A program made the position numbers and the translations under genes. The notes beneath the pieces are model-generated. The model did not search any database, was not told the DNA's origin, and worked only from the letters and a program-made list of their open reading frames with translations. 64,000 nt of DNA, from contig BDGG01000001.1 in the NCBI GenBank assembly GCA_001949185.1, forward strand, positions 6,183,353 to 6,247,352, written 5' to 3'. Shown here piece by piece: positions 43,231 to 54,900 of this stretch; positions within the stretch are counted from its first letter, which is position 1; the number at the start of each line of letters is the position of its first letter. The stretch is from Ramazzottius varieornatus (taxonomy: Eukaryota; Tardigrada; Eutardigrada; Parachela; Ramazzottiidae).

Positions 43231-45874
43231 ATGTACGCAAATGCATGTCAGGAAGCTCCAGCAAACGGCCTGAAGTCGGGCATTTCCGGTGAGCGAGCCA
43301 TAAACTTCTCTCCTGGACCTGCAAAGATTCCCGACGAGGTAAGTGCGTGAGTTCTCATTGGGATGACTATCAAAGTGATGAACTAGTATTCGGGACTGCA
43401 GATAGCTAATGTGGATCGAATAGCGAGCTGCATGGGCAAACTTCTTCGCTCAATGCACGAAAATAACATGGGCCGTAAAATCCCACCGTTCCTCCTTTCG
43501 GAGCCCGTTGTAGCGAGAGCGGATACCCGCTAACGAAGCGCCAATGGAAAACACGGTGCAGGCGGTTCAGGTCTGAGTGACGCCACGCTCCGGCACTGAG
43601 CCGTTCGGCGTATGACGTCACCCAAAGGAGGAGAGCGGGGTGGCGGTGCAATAGAATCTTCAGACCAGCCCCTGGTCGTAAGCAGTAACAGCTCGGCAAG
43701 TGACCCCCTGTAACAACCGGTGATTTGACTACTTTTTGCAAACCACAAGACTGCAGCACGCACGACGGCGATCAGCAGTTGAGTGGCCACCTGACGCTGT
43801 CACTTCTGACAGCCAGGTGCTGGTCTGAAGATTCTACTGCGCAGCCACCTATGTCGAGCTGGACAGTCCTCTGTATCGACTATAGACAACACTTGTTAAT
43901 TTGAGCTTGATTAGCTCCTCGTATTTAACCAGTGAGCTTTTCGGGTTTGCACTCTGCATTCTCGTCTGCACAAGTCGGACGTTGGACAGCATGTTTAGAC
44001 TGACCAGTGCTGCGTCTGCAGGTTCTCCACATCGTGCAGGAAGAGCTCCTGAACTACCATGGACAAGGTCTTGGAGTTATGGGTACGAGGAAAAGGTTGT
44101 AAAGTTAGCCGCCCGATACCGGGTTTATATAGTTGGCCGTCTAAGTTCGCCTGTTCTCTACTACTCAATCCCAAACTTTCAAGGATAGATCGATAGATAA
44201 AATGATGAGCTGTCGGTTGGTCTTAGTCAAAGTCAACACGAGGAGTCAGAGAATCCAAGAGATCCGCAATTAAAAGAACGTTGAAGTCTCATTTTAAAAT
44301 GCCAAGACTGACAATCAAATAGTCAATCAAGCGATAGACGCTATAGCCGTGGCTAACTTTACAAACCCGGTATGGGATGGCTAAGTTTACAACCTTTACC
44401 TCGTAAGGTTAAAGCGAGATCACTATTTCGCACGAAAACTACTGTATAAACTGAAATTTGCAGAAATGTCCCATCGGTCGAAGGAGTTCGAGGAAATTAT
44501 CTTGGGAGCGGAGAAGAGTGTTCGGGACTTGCTGAATGTGCCGGAGAACTACAAAGTGCTGTTCCTGCAAGGTGGAGGTGCTGGTCAGTTCGCAGCGGTC
44601 CCTCTCAACTTGATGCACACAGGAAGCGCCGATTATCTGGTCACCGGAAGCTGGTCCCAGTCTGCGGTCAAGGAAGCCGAGAAATACGGCAAAGTCAACT
44701 GGGTGGCACCTAAATCGGACAAGTTTGTCTGTAAGCGCCGGTTGGTCGCGAGTACCTTTGAAATTTCTGCATTTTATGGTTCAACTTAAACTTGCAAGGA
44801 GTATAAAGAACAGCCGTTTCAGTGAACTTTTTTAGCTAATATTGCTTTCTCAGTATTGTGAGCATAAACTCTGCCTGGAACCTAATACTGCTGATTGGGA
44901 TTTATTCTACGGTTTTTCGACATGTTTGGTTTTCGTTTCAGCTATTCCGGATGCATCCACGTGGAAACACAGTCCCGACGCGTCGTACTTTTACCACTGT
45001 AGCAATGAGACTGTTCACGGTGTGGAATTCCCCGAGACGCCTTCTGTGCCAAACAACACGCCGGTTGTCGCCGATATCTCCAGTAATTTCATGAGCCGAA
45101 AATTGGACGTTAGCAAGGTAAACTCCGATGTGCAATCGGAGCAGCCGCTTGTGTTGTACCTAACGCCTACGCTGTTTCCAGTACGGTTTGCTCTTCGGTG
45201 GAGCGCAGAAGAACGTTGGTGGTGCTGGTGTGACGGCGGTCATCGTACGCGATGACCTCTTGGGCAAAAGCAGGAAAGAATGCCCGTCGGTCATTGACTA
45301 CAAAGTCCAAAGTGCCAATTCCTCACTGTACAACACCCCGCCATGTTTCAAGTAGGTTTTTCGTCATACAGTATGCCGTACATGTGCTGTATTGAGCTTA
45401 AACGTTCATTTCAGCATTTACGTTATGGGATTGTGTTTGAACTGGATCCAGAAGCATGGCGGCTTGGACGCCATGGAAGACTTGAGCCGGCAGAAGTCCA
45501 GTCTTATCTATGACGTTATTGATCGCTCGAATGGATTTTACAGGTACGCCACGCGTGCATTGTCCTTACAATCATTATTATTATGCCTGAGTCTATGCGT
45601 AGATGCTTTCTGTTCTAGTGCGCCGGTTGACCGGCGGTATCGGTCGCGAATGAACATTCCCTTCCGAGTTGGAACTGGTGCTGACCAGGAACGAGTGGAG
45701 AAAGAGTTCTTGCACGAAGCGCAGAAGCTGCGCATGGTTTCTCTGAAGGGTCATCGCTCAGTGGGAGGCATGCGGGCCTCGCTGTACAATGCTGTTACCG
45801 TAGAAGAAACCCGGATGTTAGCTGATTTCATGGAAGAATTTCGAGATAGGTCGTTGGACGAGCAAAAAGCATGA
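43231..45874 (+). CDS. PSAT1: Phosphoserine aminotransferase
   Basis: Seven exons: 43231-43338, 44022-44082, 44464-44730, 44942-45117, 45182-45351, 45415-45543, 45619-45874; phases agree and give 388 residues (human 370). The enzyme converts 3-phosphohydroxypyruvate and glutamate to phosphoserine, step two of serine synthesis, with PLP in the cytosol. Conserved blocks are [61 protein letters not shown], the PLP-lysine motif [22 protein letters not shown] and [17 protein letters not shown]. The frame is open upstream to 43147, so a longer N-terminus is possible; 43231 fits the family best. Intron 2 begins exactly at a transposon (44086-44403) whose target TA is part of the splice donor. Confidence 0.96.
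43638..43850. repeat. Inverted-repeat element in PSAT1 intron 1
   Basis: GGTGGCGGTGCAATAGAATC with TTCAGACCAGC (about 43639-43669) is mirrored at about 43817-43850 (GCTGGTCTGAAGATTCTACT with GCGCAGCCACC). The arms are about 31 bases around a spacer of about 150 bases. It is a probable MITE without a visible target duplication. Confidence 0.6.
44086..44403. mobile_element. TIR element CGAGG family, copy 2, at the PSAT1 intron 2 donor
   Basis: CGAGGAAAAGGTTGTAAAGT at the left and the inverse of CGAGGTAAAGGTTGTAAACT at the right are flanked by TA at 44084-44085 and 44404-44405. Removing the element plus one TA restores ATGG|GTAAGG, a normal 5' splice site. The body matches 23073-23879 in inverted orientation and lacks that copy's nested insertion. 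Confidence 0.88.
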
Positions 45875-48800
45875 GACTAACCAGAAACAGAAATGCATAG
45901 ACTACATCACTTCTGGCTTGTTGCTGACAGTTCATGTTCCAAAAGAACATATTGCTCAGGATTTATGAGTACGGTTTTATAAAAATTTATGATACAGTCG
46001 ACTGAAACTGTAGTTGAGGGTACCACTCGGAAACATGCCTGGCACAGCTAAACGGCCTGTATTGTGAAACAAGTGGAAATGTGAAACACGTTGAGAGAAG
46101 GCTGGTGCGCCGGCATGACCATGCTATGAAAAAATTCGAGAACGTGGCTAACATGCAGATTAACGCTTGCCGAGGCTTGCCACTCATTTGCTGCACTGGC
46201 GGGTAACAGCAAGGAACCAACCAAGGTACTCGACCCACATGACGGGAGATCTAAATGACCCCGTATGGATTAAACCGGTTCTAAGCGGATCACCGACGTG
46301 CTGAACTGAAGAAGAAACTGCATTCGATGTTCTCTTGACAGTATGCAGTGATGAACAAAGAACGTAAAAAAATTCTTTATATAGTATGCCACAGGTGAAT
46401 CGTACTCGACTTGATTCATATGACTTCCATTTGTTATTTAAAGTTGATTATGGTAGTAAACTGAACCATATTTGAATTTTTACGTACAATGCGTCAAGAC
46501 ACGAAGCTTGGCGACAAGGTAAGCTTGCTCAGTACACCCGTTCCGAGCGACTAACTTCCGTCACCCGCAGCAGTCTACCGACCCTACTCCAAGCGAAGAA
46601 CATTGACCATGCCCGATTCTAAGCCAGTACCCGAACGTACGGTCGTGTTTTCAGACTGGTCTAGACTTGTATGTGACTTGGCCGAACCATCCTATTCATA
46701 CGATACGGATGCATTTTGTGCAAGGGCGAAATTGTTGGGCGGTCGTACCGAATGGAAGCTTGGCTTAACGCACCACAACATAATGAGCTTTGCAGAGCCG
46801 TCATTTAGGAATTGCTAGCCAACAGATTCGTCCTAGTCAGAATTGAGGATCGACGCGTCCAAAGTTACAAGCTTGTTTTGGGTAGCTCAAGATGACCCTA
46901 CACCTGATCAACTTCCTTGACATGTTGGCCAGTCTGAACGACCAAAATCTGCTTGATACTCTGAAATTGTTAGTGAACTCCCTTAATATTCCTTCAGTTA
47001 GCGGTGCAGCGGAGGTCTATCATGATGGCGGACTTACGCCAAAACTGATGCGGCTTTTGAGGTAAGCTTGTCCAGTATTCCGTTAAGCTAACCAAAGCAC
47101 AGTTCTGGTCGGTTTGTTTTCCAGTAGGCACGATAACACTGCCATATCAACGCACGCATTACAAATCCTAGTGTCCATCACGAAAGTCGGGCAAGAAGCC
47201 GCCCAGACACTATGAGACCTAGACATACCGAGTCACCTGAGGAGATTTGCTGTCAGGGAACGGACCTCTTCGGGACATGTGCTGCGGCGAAGGTGGCGAC
47301 CATAGCACATTCAGCTCTACAGCTAATCCAGGTGGTGTTCCTCGATGCAACTGGTCCCGTTACGGTAAGAAAGGCGGCTTACGGATCATGACAAATGCAG
47401 TTTCCAATGTTGGGTTTAGGTTTAGGTTGCAAATGATGCGGGTTCGCTTCCGCTTATTGTCAACGTCAAGCGGAGCGAAAGCAGGAACAGCGGTGAGGAG
47501 GCAGCACTTGCGCGGATGACGGTTTGCATGCTGTAGGGAACTGGCGAGCAGAGAAGACAAAGTGGCACTATTTACAGTGTATCGCGCATCCAAAACTCTA
47601 CAGTATAAAGTGTGTCGGCAGAACTGTGGGACGGTACGGAAATGGAGAGATTCCTATTTCAGAGGAAATGAATGACGTAATATGCGAAAACTAGCATGGA
47701 GCCAACAATGGCACTGCGGAACATGTCTTTGGTTGTAGGTTGTAACGTAGTAGTAAAGCTAAATGTGTCAACTTTCTCACAGAAACGTCAGCGAGGTTTC
47801 GACGTACTTTTCCAGACGGAAGCGATGATTGTGGGCCCGCATGGGACCGCAATCGACAAGGTCGACGTTTGGTACTTCTGTCAACGGCCAACAGCCTTAA
47901 TTGTGAACTTCTAGTCGAAACATTTAGAACGAGATATCGTCTATTTTGGTCGCTCTAATGACGTTAATCCAGGCTAATATTAACGCCAGCCACATGCCAG
48001 CAAGAGTTATTTTCAGCCCGTAACCTCGTTCGCGTCGTCTCTCATCGCCCTAATGACCAATCACACGAACAATGTAATTCTCAATCTGCACTAACGATGT
48101 CGATCAACAGTAAGAAACTGAAGAGATCTCGACACCTTTCAGTTGAAGCCCGCGATCCTCTGGGCGCCATACATACCAACCTCTGTAGCCCGTAAAGACC
48201 TCTCAGAGAAAAACTCCAGGAAGCGATTGGGAAGAATGTCATTTCATCCTTTGTATACACATTTGGCCGCGCGGCCTACTCGACATGCTCCTCAGGGTTG
48301 CACGCTCCTCCCTTCTTGCTCCCTGTCAAGGCGTTAATCAAGTTCCGGCCAGTCACTTGGCTTCCTCGTCTTGCGTACATAAACACAGAGGCAGCCGTAC
48401 TACGTTCAGTGTTTGCTTAACATTTGCATGTAAATGTGGAACGCGGAAACTCCTTCCAGCCGTGACGTCACTCTCGTCATCGACGTAATGGCATCCAGGC
48501 CCGATTGGCGTGTGTCATGCAGCCACTGCAGATACCGCTTCGATGCCTCTGTATTATTATTATTCTACTGACGGCTGGCGGATATCATCATCTGCCTGTT
48601 AGTATTGTAAGGCATACTGTACTGCTTCTGTACGCTGTCTCCACAGGAGAAGCCAAGGGACTTGATTATTATTGCAACAGTCATACCATATTTTCTCGAA
48701 CGTCTACAACAAACCCACTCAACCCGAGATTCCAGGCGTTTTGCTCCAACAGATTCCTTGCGTGCAAGCATCAACTGCTACCGGCAATTTTGCTCACTGC

Positions 48801-48929
48801 AAATTCCTCTACTGATCCAACCGATGATTTGCATCTCAGAGACTCGACTTCGATGGAAACTACTGTAGTCTTCACTTCGTAAAAACAGCATTCTCCGAGC
48901 TAATCTCTCCTCAAGGACACCCTTGCAAA
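45875..48929. other. Intergenic region with one ARM-like fragment
   Basis: Apart from the candidate at 46892-47215, I see only short frames without motifs, and two adjacent TTTAGG words near 47414 which are too few to mean telomeric sequence. Confidence 0.4.
46892..47215 (+). pseudogene. Armadillo-like helical fragment
   Basis: Exons 46892-47061 and 47125-47215 join in phase (AG|T) and read MTLHLINFLDMLASLNDQNL..., then HDGGLTPKLMRLL, SRHDNTAISTHALQILVSI, ending at TGA 47213-47215. The pattern of a hydrophobic helix, a GGL turn, a second helix and SxxxNTxxxTHALQIL is typical of ARM repeats. The length of 86 residues is far too short for such a protein. The frame after the stop remains open (DLDIPSHLRRFAVR), which suggests a nonsense mutation in a decaying gene. 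The gene of origin is not recognised. Confidence 0.35.
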
Positions 48930-51900
48930 ATGGATCTGAAATTGGCGATCCAGTTAATCTTCTACGAGATGCTGTGTACAATGGCCTGTTGCTACGGTGC
49001 TTCGTACACAAGGCCGCTGACCAAAGTGATCTCAACCAAGTACGGCGTGGTTCGCGGGTTGTTGACACAGTTTTCCTCGGAGGTTCGACCGCAGCTGCAG
49101 GCGGTCGAGTCGTACCTGGGTATCCCCTATGCAGCTGCACCGACCGGCAACCTTCGTTTCATGCCGCCAACCACACCTTCGCAGTTTGAAGGTGGAGTTC
49201 GCAATGCAACGGCCTTTGGGCCAGTTTGTCCGCAAACCGGTCCAAACATTACCCAGATGGACTTTGAGAAGTCCGTTCCGAAGAGCCGGCTGGAGTACCT
49301 GCGCAGACTGAGCACCTTCCTACGGAATCAAAGCGAGGACTGTCTCTACCTGAACATTTACACCCCCAGCGCATCACGAGGTAAGAACCAGTCCGCCGTT
49401 ACTTTACGCTTCTGCAAAGATGCGGTTTACCTTCAGCAAAACTTTCTCCGATCAGCCACGCACTATCGTCCAAAGCTCAACTACAGTTCATAATTAAGCT
49501 GAACTGAGTTAAATGCATGCAATGATTATACGCTATAGATCCAAACAAAGCGTGGTAAAACGCTGAAGTGAATTGAACAGCAAGAGCAATGGAAACCTTC
49601 GGAGCTATCAGAACCTTGGATATACAGTCCGCTGCTTTTGCCGGAAAAATACGCACAGTGGCTGTATGTTTTTCTTTGTGGCGGATTTTTTGTGGAGATG
49701 AGACTGTCGTGTTCTCACACAACAGGCTCACGTTTTTGTCAAAAAGAGAAATAATATTAGCCAGGCGCGACGAAGACACAACTCGAGCTGTGACAGTAGG
49801 GTGCTTGACATGGTTTTAACCTCGTGCAAGCTCAGCACGTCGGTCTTGGTGACTCGACAGGACGCGCTCGATTATTACAGCGCCGTTCGTGGTGTACGCC
49901 AACGAAGGGCTGGGGTTTCATTTTGTCAGCGCCAAGACTCTCGACTAAATTCCCTCAATTCACATGGCTACAGGCAATGTTTCTCTTTGGGCAATTGTAA
50001 AAGGCAATATGTACCCGAGGAATTATCCCGCGCGTTTCCCTCCCTATCAATGCCATCTTGCTGCACGGCTCGTGCTCACCACGCAAGTTAGCCTTGCGGG
50101 ATATGCAGTTGCCCATTCAGACGGGGACGTCGACGGGGAAGAGCACTCCTTGTTATGATGACTCGCATGCTCACCCAAGCATTTAATGCCCGTCTGGCTA
50201 CTGTCACTTGCGCTACGAAAATTGCCTCCAATATCCCTCGTCCCAATGTTATCCCAAAAACCTACATATCCTTACAGTAAATGAATGTTGGCCATCCGTG
50301 AAAAGCGAAAGGAAGATCCCACATTGTGCAACGCCGTGCAGGCGTTAACCCCACTGCTTCAATAGCAACGCGCGGCTTCATGTCCGACTTGATCCTGCCA
50401 TGCGCTATAATCGCTCTTTCGTTGAATGGCAAGAAAAAATGCACAATGCCGGGATAAGGCTCCAGTGCTCATATGTTGCTTTCACTGAAGAGCTCAGCTG
50501 GAAATACAAGCTTTTTTCTGAAGTGAAAAGATTACGACACCCAGCGAACTCTTGCTGCTCCCATGTGAAACACATTGGCGATCTGCCTCATCAGGCTCTA
50601 GTTCTGTGATCGAAGAGCCCGCAAATGTGGCAAGATTTCGAACGTCGGCAAATGTCTTGAGCATAGCCGTTTCCCTGCGTGGCGCACGCTTCCTGCCAGT
50701 AACACTGTAAACTTGCGCCACTGTCTGCGGGTTTTAGTATATGGGCGATACTGAAGTGAGTCCCGCCGCTTTATTTTCAATAGAAAGGGGGGATTGTCGC
50801 AATAATTTCCGGGCACTTGTGTGTAATAAGGGAAGCTTAATCAATCATTACAGCTCTTACACTAAGATGCATCGACCCACTTGAGAAATATGGTGGGAGC
50901 TGTAGGCCGCTAAGTTCTTCCTTCATCACGTGCTCCTTGCCAAAGTCAAGCCGGCTTTTCAACCGTTCGACAACTTGCACAGCAGAAAATTTCATCTGCT
51001 CATTGGCAGACGAGTTAAGTCAACGTTGAAGTCTTTAAATTTGACGCACTGGACGATCTAATGCCTTCATTCAAACGATGACACAATTCCATCATGACTT
51101 TTACTTTACTTTTTAGCCGATTGCTTTAATATCCTCGAATTGATTGCGTTAGGCTATTCCTCGTTCGTAGAGTAACCCACGTAACAGCCATACGACACAC
51201 ATTCCTCTCAAACGTCATGTTCCTGTCATGTCACTTTTTGACTTCCATCCTTACACGCTTTCTTAGCTTGGAACACAGCCAACATGCAACAGCTACAATC
51301 TATTGATTGATAATTTGTTTACACTTGGGAGAATCCCGGCAAATCAGCACATCCGCTCTCCTTTTTCTCCCCGTTCACACGCTGCTCCAATTTTGCTAAT
51401 TTTTATTATTAATGTTGCCCATTTCGCAAAATTACTCCTGCATGACTGATGTGATCGATTCAACATGGCAGATATTTTGGCCCCTGCTTCTTAAGCGGTT
51501 GAATATCGAAAAACCATTCTACAGAAAGCAATATCATAAGTTTAAGCTTACTCCCAAAGCGGGTGATAACCCGCGTAAAAACGGATGTTAACAAAATTTT
51601 CACAAAATTTTCACAAATACGCGACAGAATGTTCAATGCCACAGCCAATATCGCGCTTGATTAATGACGTTGATCCTCTAGGCGTACAACAGCTGGCACA
51701 TTACGCGATCACTGCCTTAGTGTCTATCCCTAATTATGCTTCAGCTCAATTAGAGCAGGTTAATATTAAAAGGGCCAAAAAGCAATCTGCCATTCAACGC
51801 CGTATAATGGATGCCCAGCACTTTGATAAGATCACCACCATTAGGATCAAAGAATAAGCACTGTCGTCATAACTCATCATATTATTCTTGGGCGTTCTCC

Positions 51901-54900
51901 TCTGCCATTCTGCTCTAGAGAACCCTTCCCAGAAGAGCCATCTAAATAAATTATGAAATTTCAGAAAAATCTACCCACAATTTATTGTCCTTTTATTCTT
52001 TGTTGATAGGAGTTTCTTTCGCACTTCCGCCAGTGCTGTGATAACATCCACAACGGAAATTTATTTATCTTTGTCCAATTAGCTTCTTTCCTTTGCTCGT
52101 TTCCCGAAAAGGAGAAAAGCTTGTTAGCTAGCTACTGTAATATCCCATTGTATAGCCGCAAGCAACGATCAAACTCCATACGCGAGTTTATTTAAACATT
52201 ATCTCAGCTTGCTCCCATTCGGGCCGTATTTCACATATTCTGTAAAGCTCGTTAACTGTCGAACACAGTGAATCCAGATACACACCATCTGGACTGTAGG
52301 AAAGGAGGAAGAAGACAGAGAAGACTGACCAGCGTAATACGAGTGAAGCCTCGTTGGCTTCCGTGTTAACTTTCGGACGCAGTCCACTGATTTTCCATTT
52401 CATGTCGGTTCCATCCACTTCATTCTGGATGGATGGAATGTGATTATATGGACAGTGTTTGTCCTGCTGGACACCAATGTTGGTCCCTGTTCTCGCTTCG
52501 AAGGGAGAGATGGACATGACCGATACGCTACACTCGTTATGGTGGAAAATGCGATAAAATCATGAATTATGGTGCTTTCACGGCCAGCAAACACAATATG
52601 GCCATTTAGGCACAAGATTACATTTACATCATGCTTGGTCGCATATGCGCTGGTATCGACCTTCTGGAGTACTCTTACTTGAATTCTGTGACTTGTGGTC
52701 GCAGTTTCCAGGTTCAAGCTGTGCAATGCAAAGTAGTAGCAGTAAATTTCTCTGGTAAGTGTAGCAATAGCGCATAAAGTCGGCGTAAAAAATGGAAGAA
52801 TTACTCGCCGTGTTCAACGAAATAAGTTCTTAAAAATTTGTATTGCACAAACGTTGCGAATTCGTCAGAGTGGGCGAAAGACTGGATTTTTTTGGAGTGG
52901 GTGTGACGTAAGTGCGGGTATTCGATACGCATGAGAAAGGGTTACAAATTGCCAAAGCACTTTCATTAAAATTGCAAAATTTTATCCTTCCCGCTGTGAA
53001 AATGAGCGGCACGATATGGAGCATATTTTTGGCCAACGAGGTTGGGGGCAAAGAGAGGGAGGGTGCGCCACGTTGCTGACAATCGATGCTTATTAAATTA
53101 TAACCCATAGTCATTTTAAAGAGTTGCTCTTCAGAGCACAAAGTAAATCCCGTAGTTCGACCCTTCGATCAATTCTTCAAATTTCCAAAGTTAAAACTCA
53201 GTCTTAGCTAAATAAGTCCCTGAAGCCGGCACCGAAGTACGTTTGATCACTTGTCCACTTCCTGCGACCACAAACTGTCCAAATTGACAGATATGTCTCC
53301 CTAGGAGCTTATTGATTCATCAGGCAAAAGCTTATCCTCAACGACCCTAATATTTTTCAATATTTCAAAGCGGATTGTTGCTGTCAGGCTGTTAATCGCA
53401 GAGTGTTGTCCGTAAATTGCTTGTCACTCTTCCCTGTGGAGAAATACCCATAGTTTCCCCTTCCACGGTACACACAACAGTGTAATCCGAGTAATGACGC
53501 AAAGTAAACGTCATTGTGGTCACTGTTCAAATACAGCACAGAAATTATGGTTTCACAACAAGGTTAAACTTACCCTTGATTAATCATTCATGAGTTGTTG
53601 CAACATGTCATAACTAGTCTGGGCAAAACAAATAAACACGACCGTATTTGAGTCAAAACAATACTAATTGCGAGAAAATCGAATGAGCGAGTACAACGTA
53701 ATGGAAGCTACTGTTGACTTTGGGGGTTATGTCGACACAAGTGTGACCACTTGCACTATTTCCCGCCATTGCTTACGCAGTCGCGCTTTGATCATCCAAC
53801 GACAAATTCATGAAATTACAGTATTTGACTTTTGCAGAGGACAAAGACCTGCTGCCTGTTCTGGTTTACATTCATGGTGAATCGTATTCTTGGGGAACGG
53901 GGAATGCCTATGATGGAACGATACTGGCCAGCTATGGAAACCTGGTGGTCGTCACTCTCAACTACCGTCTGGGAATTTTCGGTAAGAAATGACATCACTG
54001 CCTCAAACAATCGTACCCGCACACCGACACAGACTGTATTCCTTGATGTAAGTAGAAAGACGTCGGAGACCAGCTCCTCGCACTCCACTGGCCCAGATTT
54101 TCATTGTCGCTGACTGGAAGGGTGCGCCAGTTGGGAAAACAATCTAATCACAAACTGGGTCTGGAAGGAACCCAGAACTCGACAGAATAAATTTAAGACA
54201 CTGCCGGGAAAAAAACCTTTCTCCGAACAAAATTTGTGATTTACTTGTTATCCGCGATTTCTGACAAGTTCGATGACAGATTGGGCTTTCGTATCTAATG
54301 GATGAAGCTAATGTCGGCAATTGAGCAGAAGCGAGTGTAATGTGGATGATGCAATCTTGGTGTATTTGTAGCCTGACTCCTAGTGGCGCAGTATGGCGAT
54401 CACCAGGAGCGAACTGTAAAGTAATCATAGGGCGGAAGAGAGGGCGGAAGAGAGCATCTTAAGCGTTTTATAACCTTTTTTCATTGCAAACAAAATGGAC
54501 ATGTTTAGATCCGGTCAAAGTCACGCAAGCAAACAGTTTGCCGACATGGCTTAGCCTTTAAAGAAGCGGATACGATCTGTTGGCATGATTGTTTTTGCAA
54601 TGTCAATTGCCGATCGATCATCCTACCAACAAGTACTCTGGCGTAAAAGTCAGTTACCGGAATTTACAACTGTCTATTTGCATACAACATCTTGCAATAT
54701 ATTGATTGGCTAAACAGGAAAGTAGGCAAAAACAGTAAAGATAGAAACTGATTGCAATGGTGATGTACGAAACATACGACGATTAGAAGTTGTAATGACC
54801 TTGGATTGTTCCCCGTAGGCTTTCTCAATACCGGCGACGGCTTCGCGAGAGGAAATTATGGCCTCATGGATCAAGTGGCTGCAAGTAAGCTAATCTTGCA

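Noticed and set aside
47405-47430. TTTAGG repeats as telomeric sequence
   Set aside because: Only two adjacent units, far too few.
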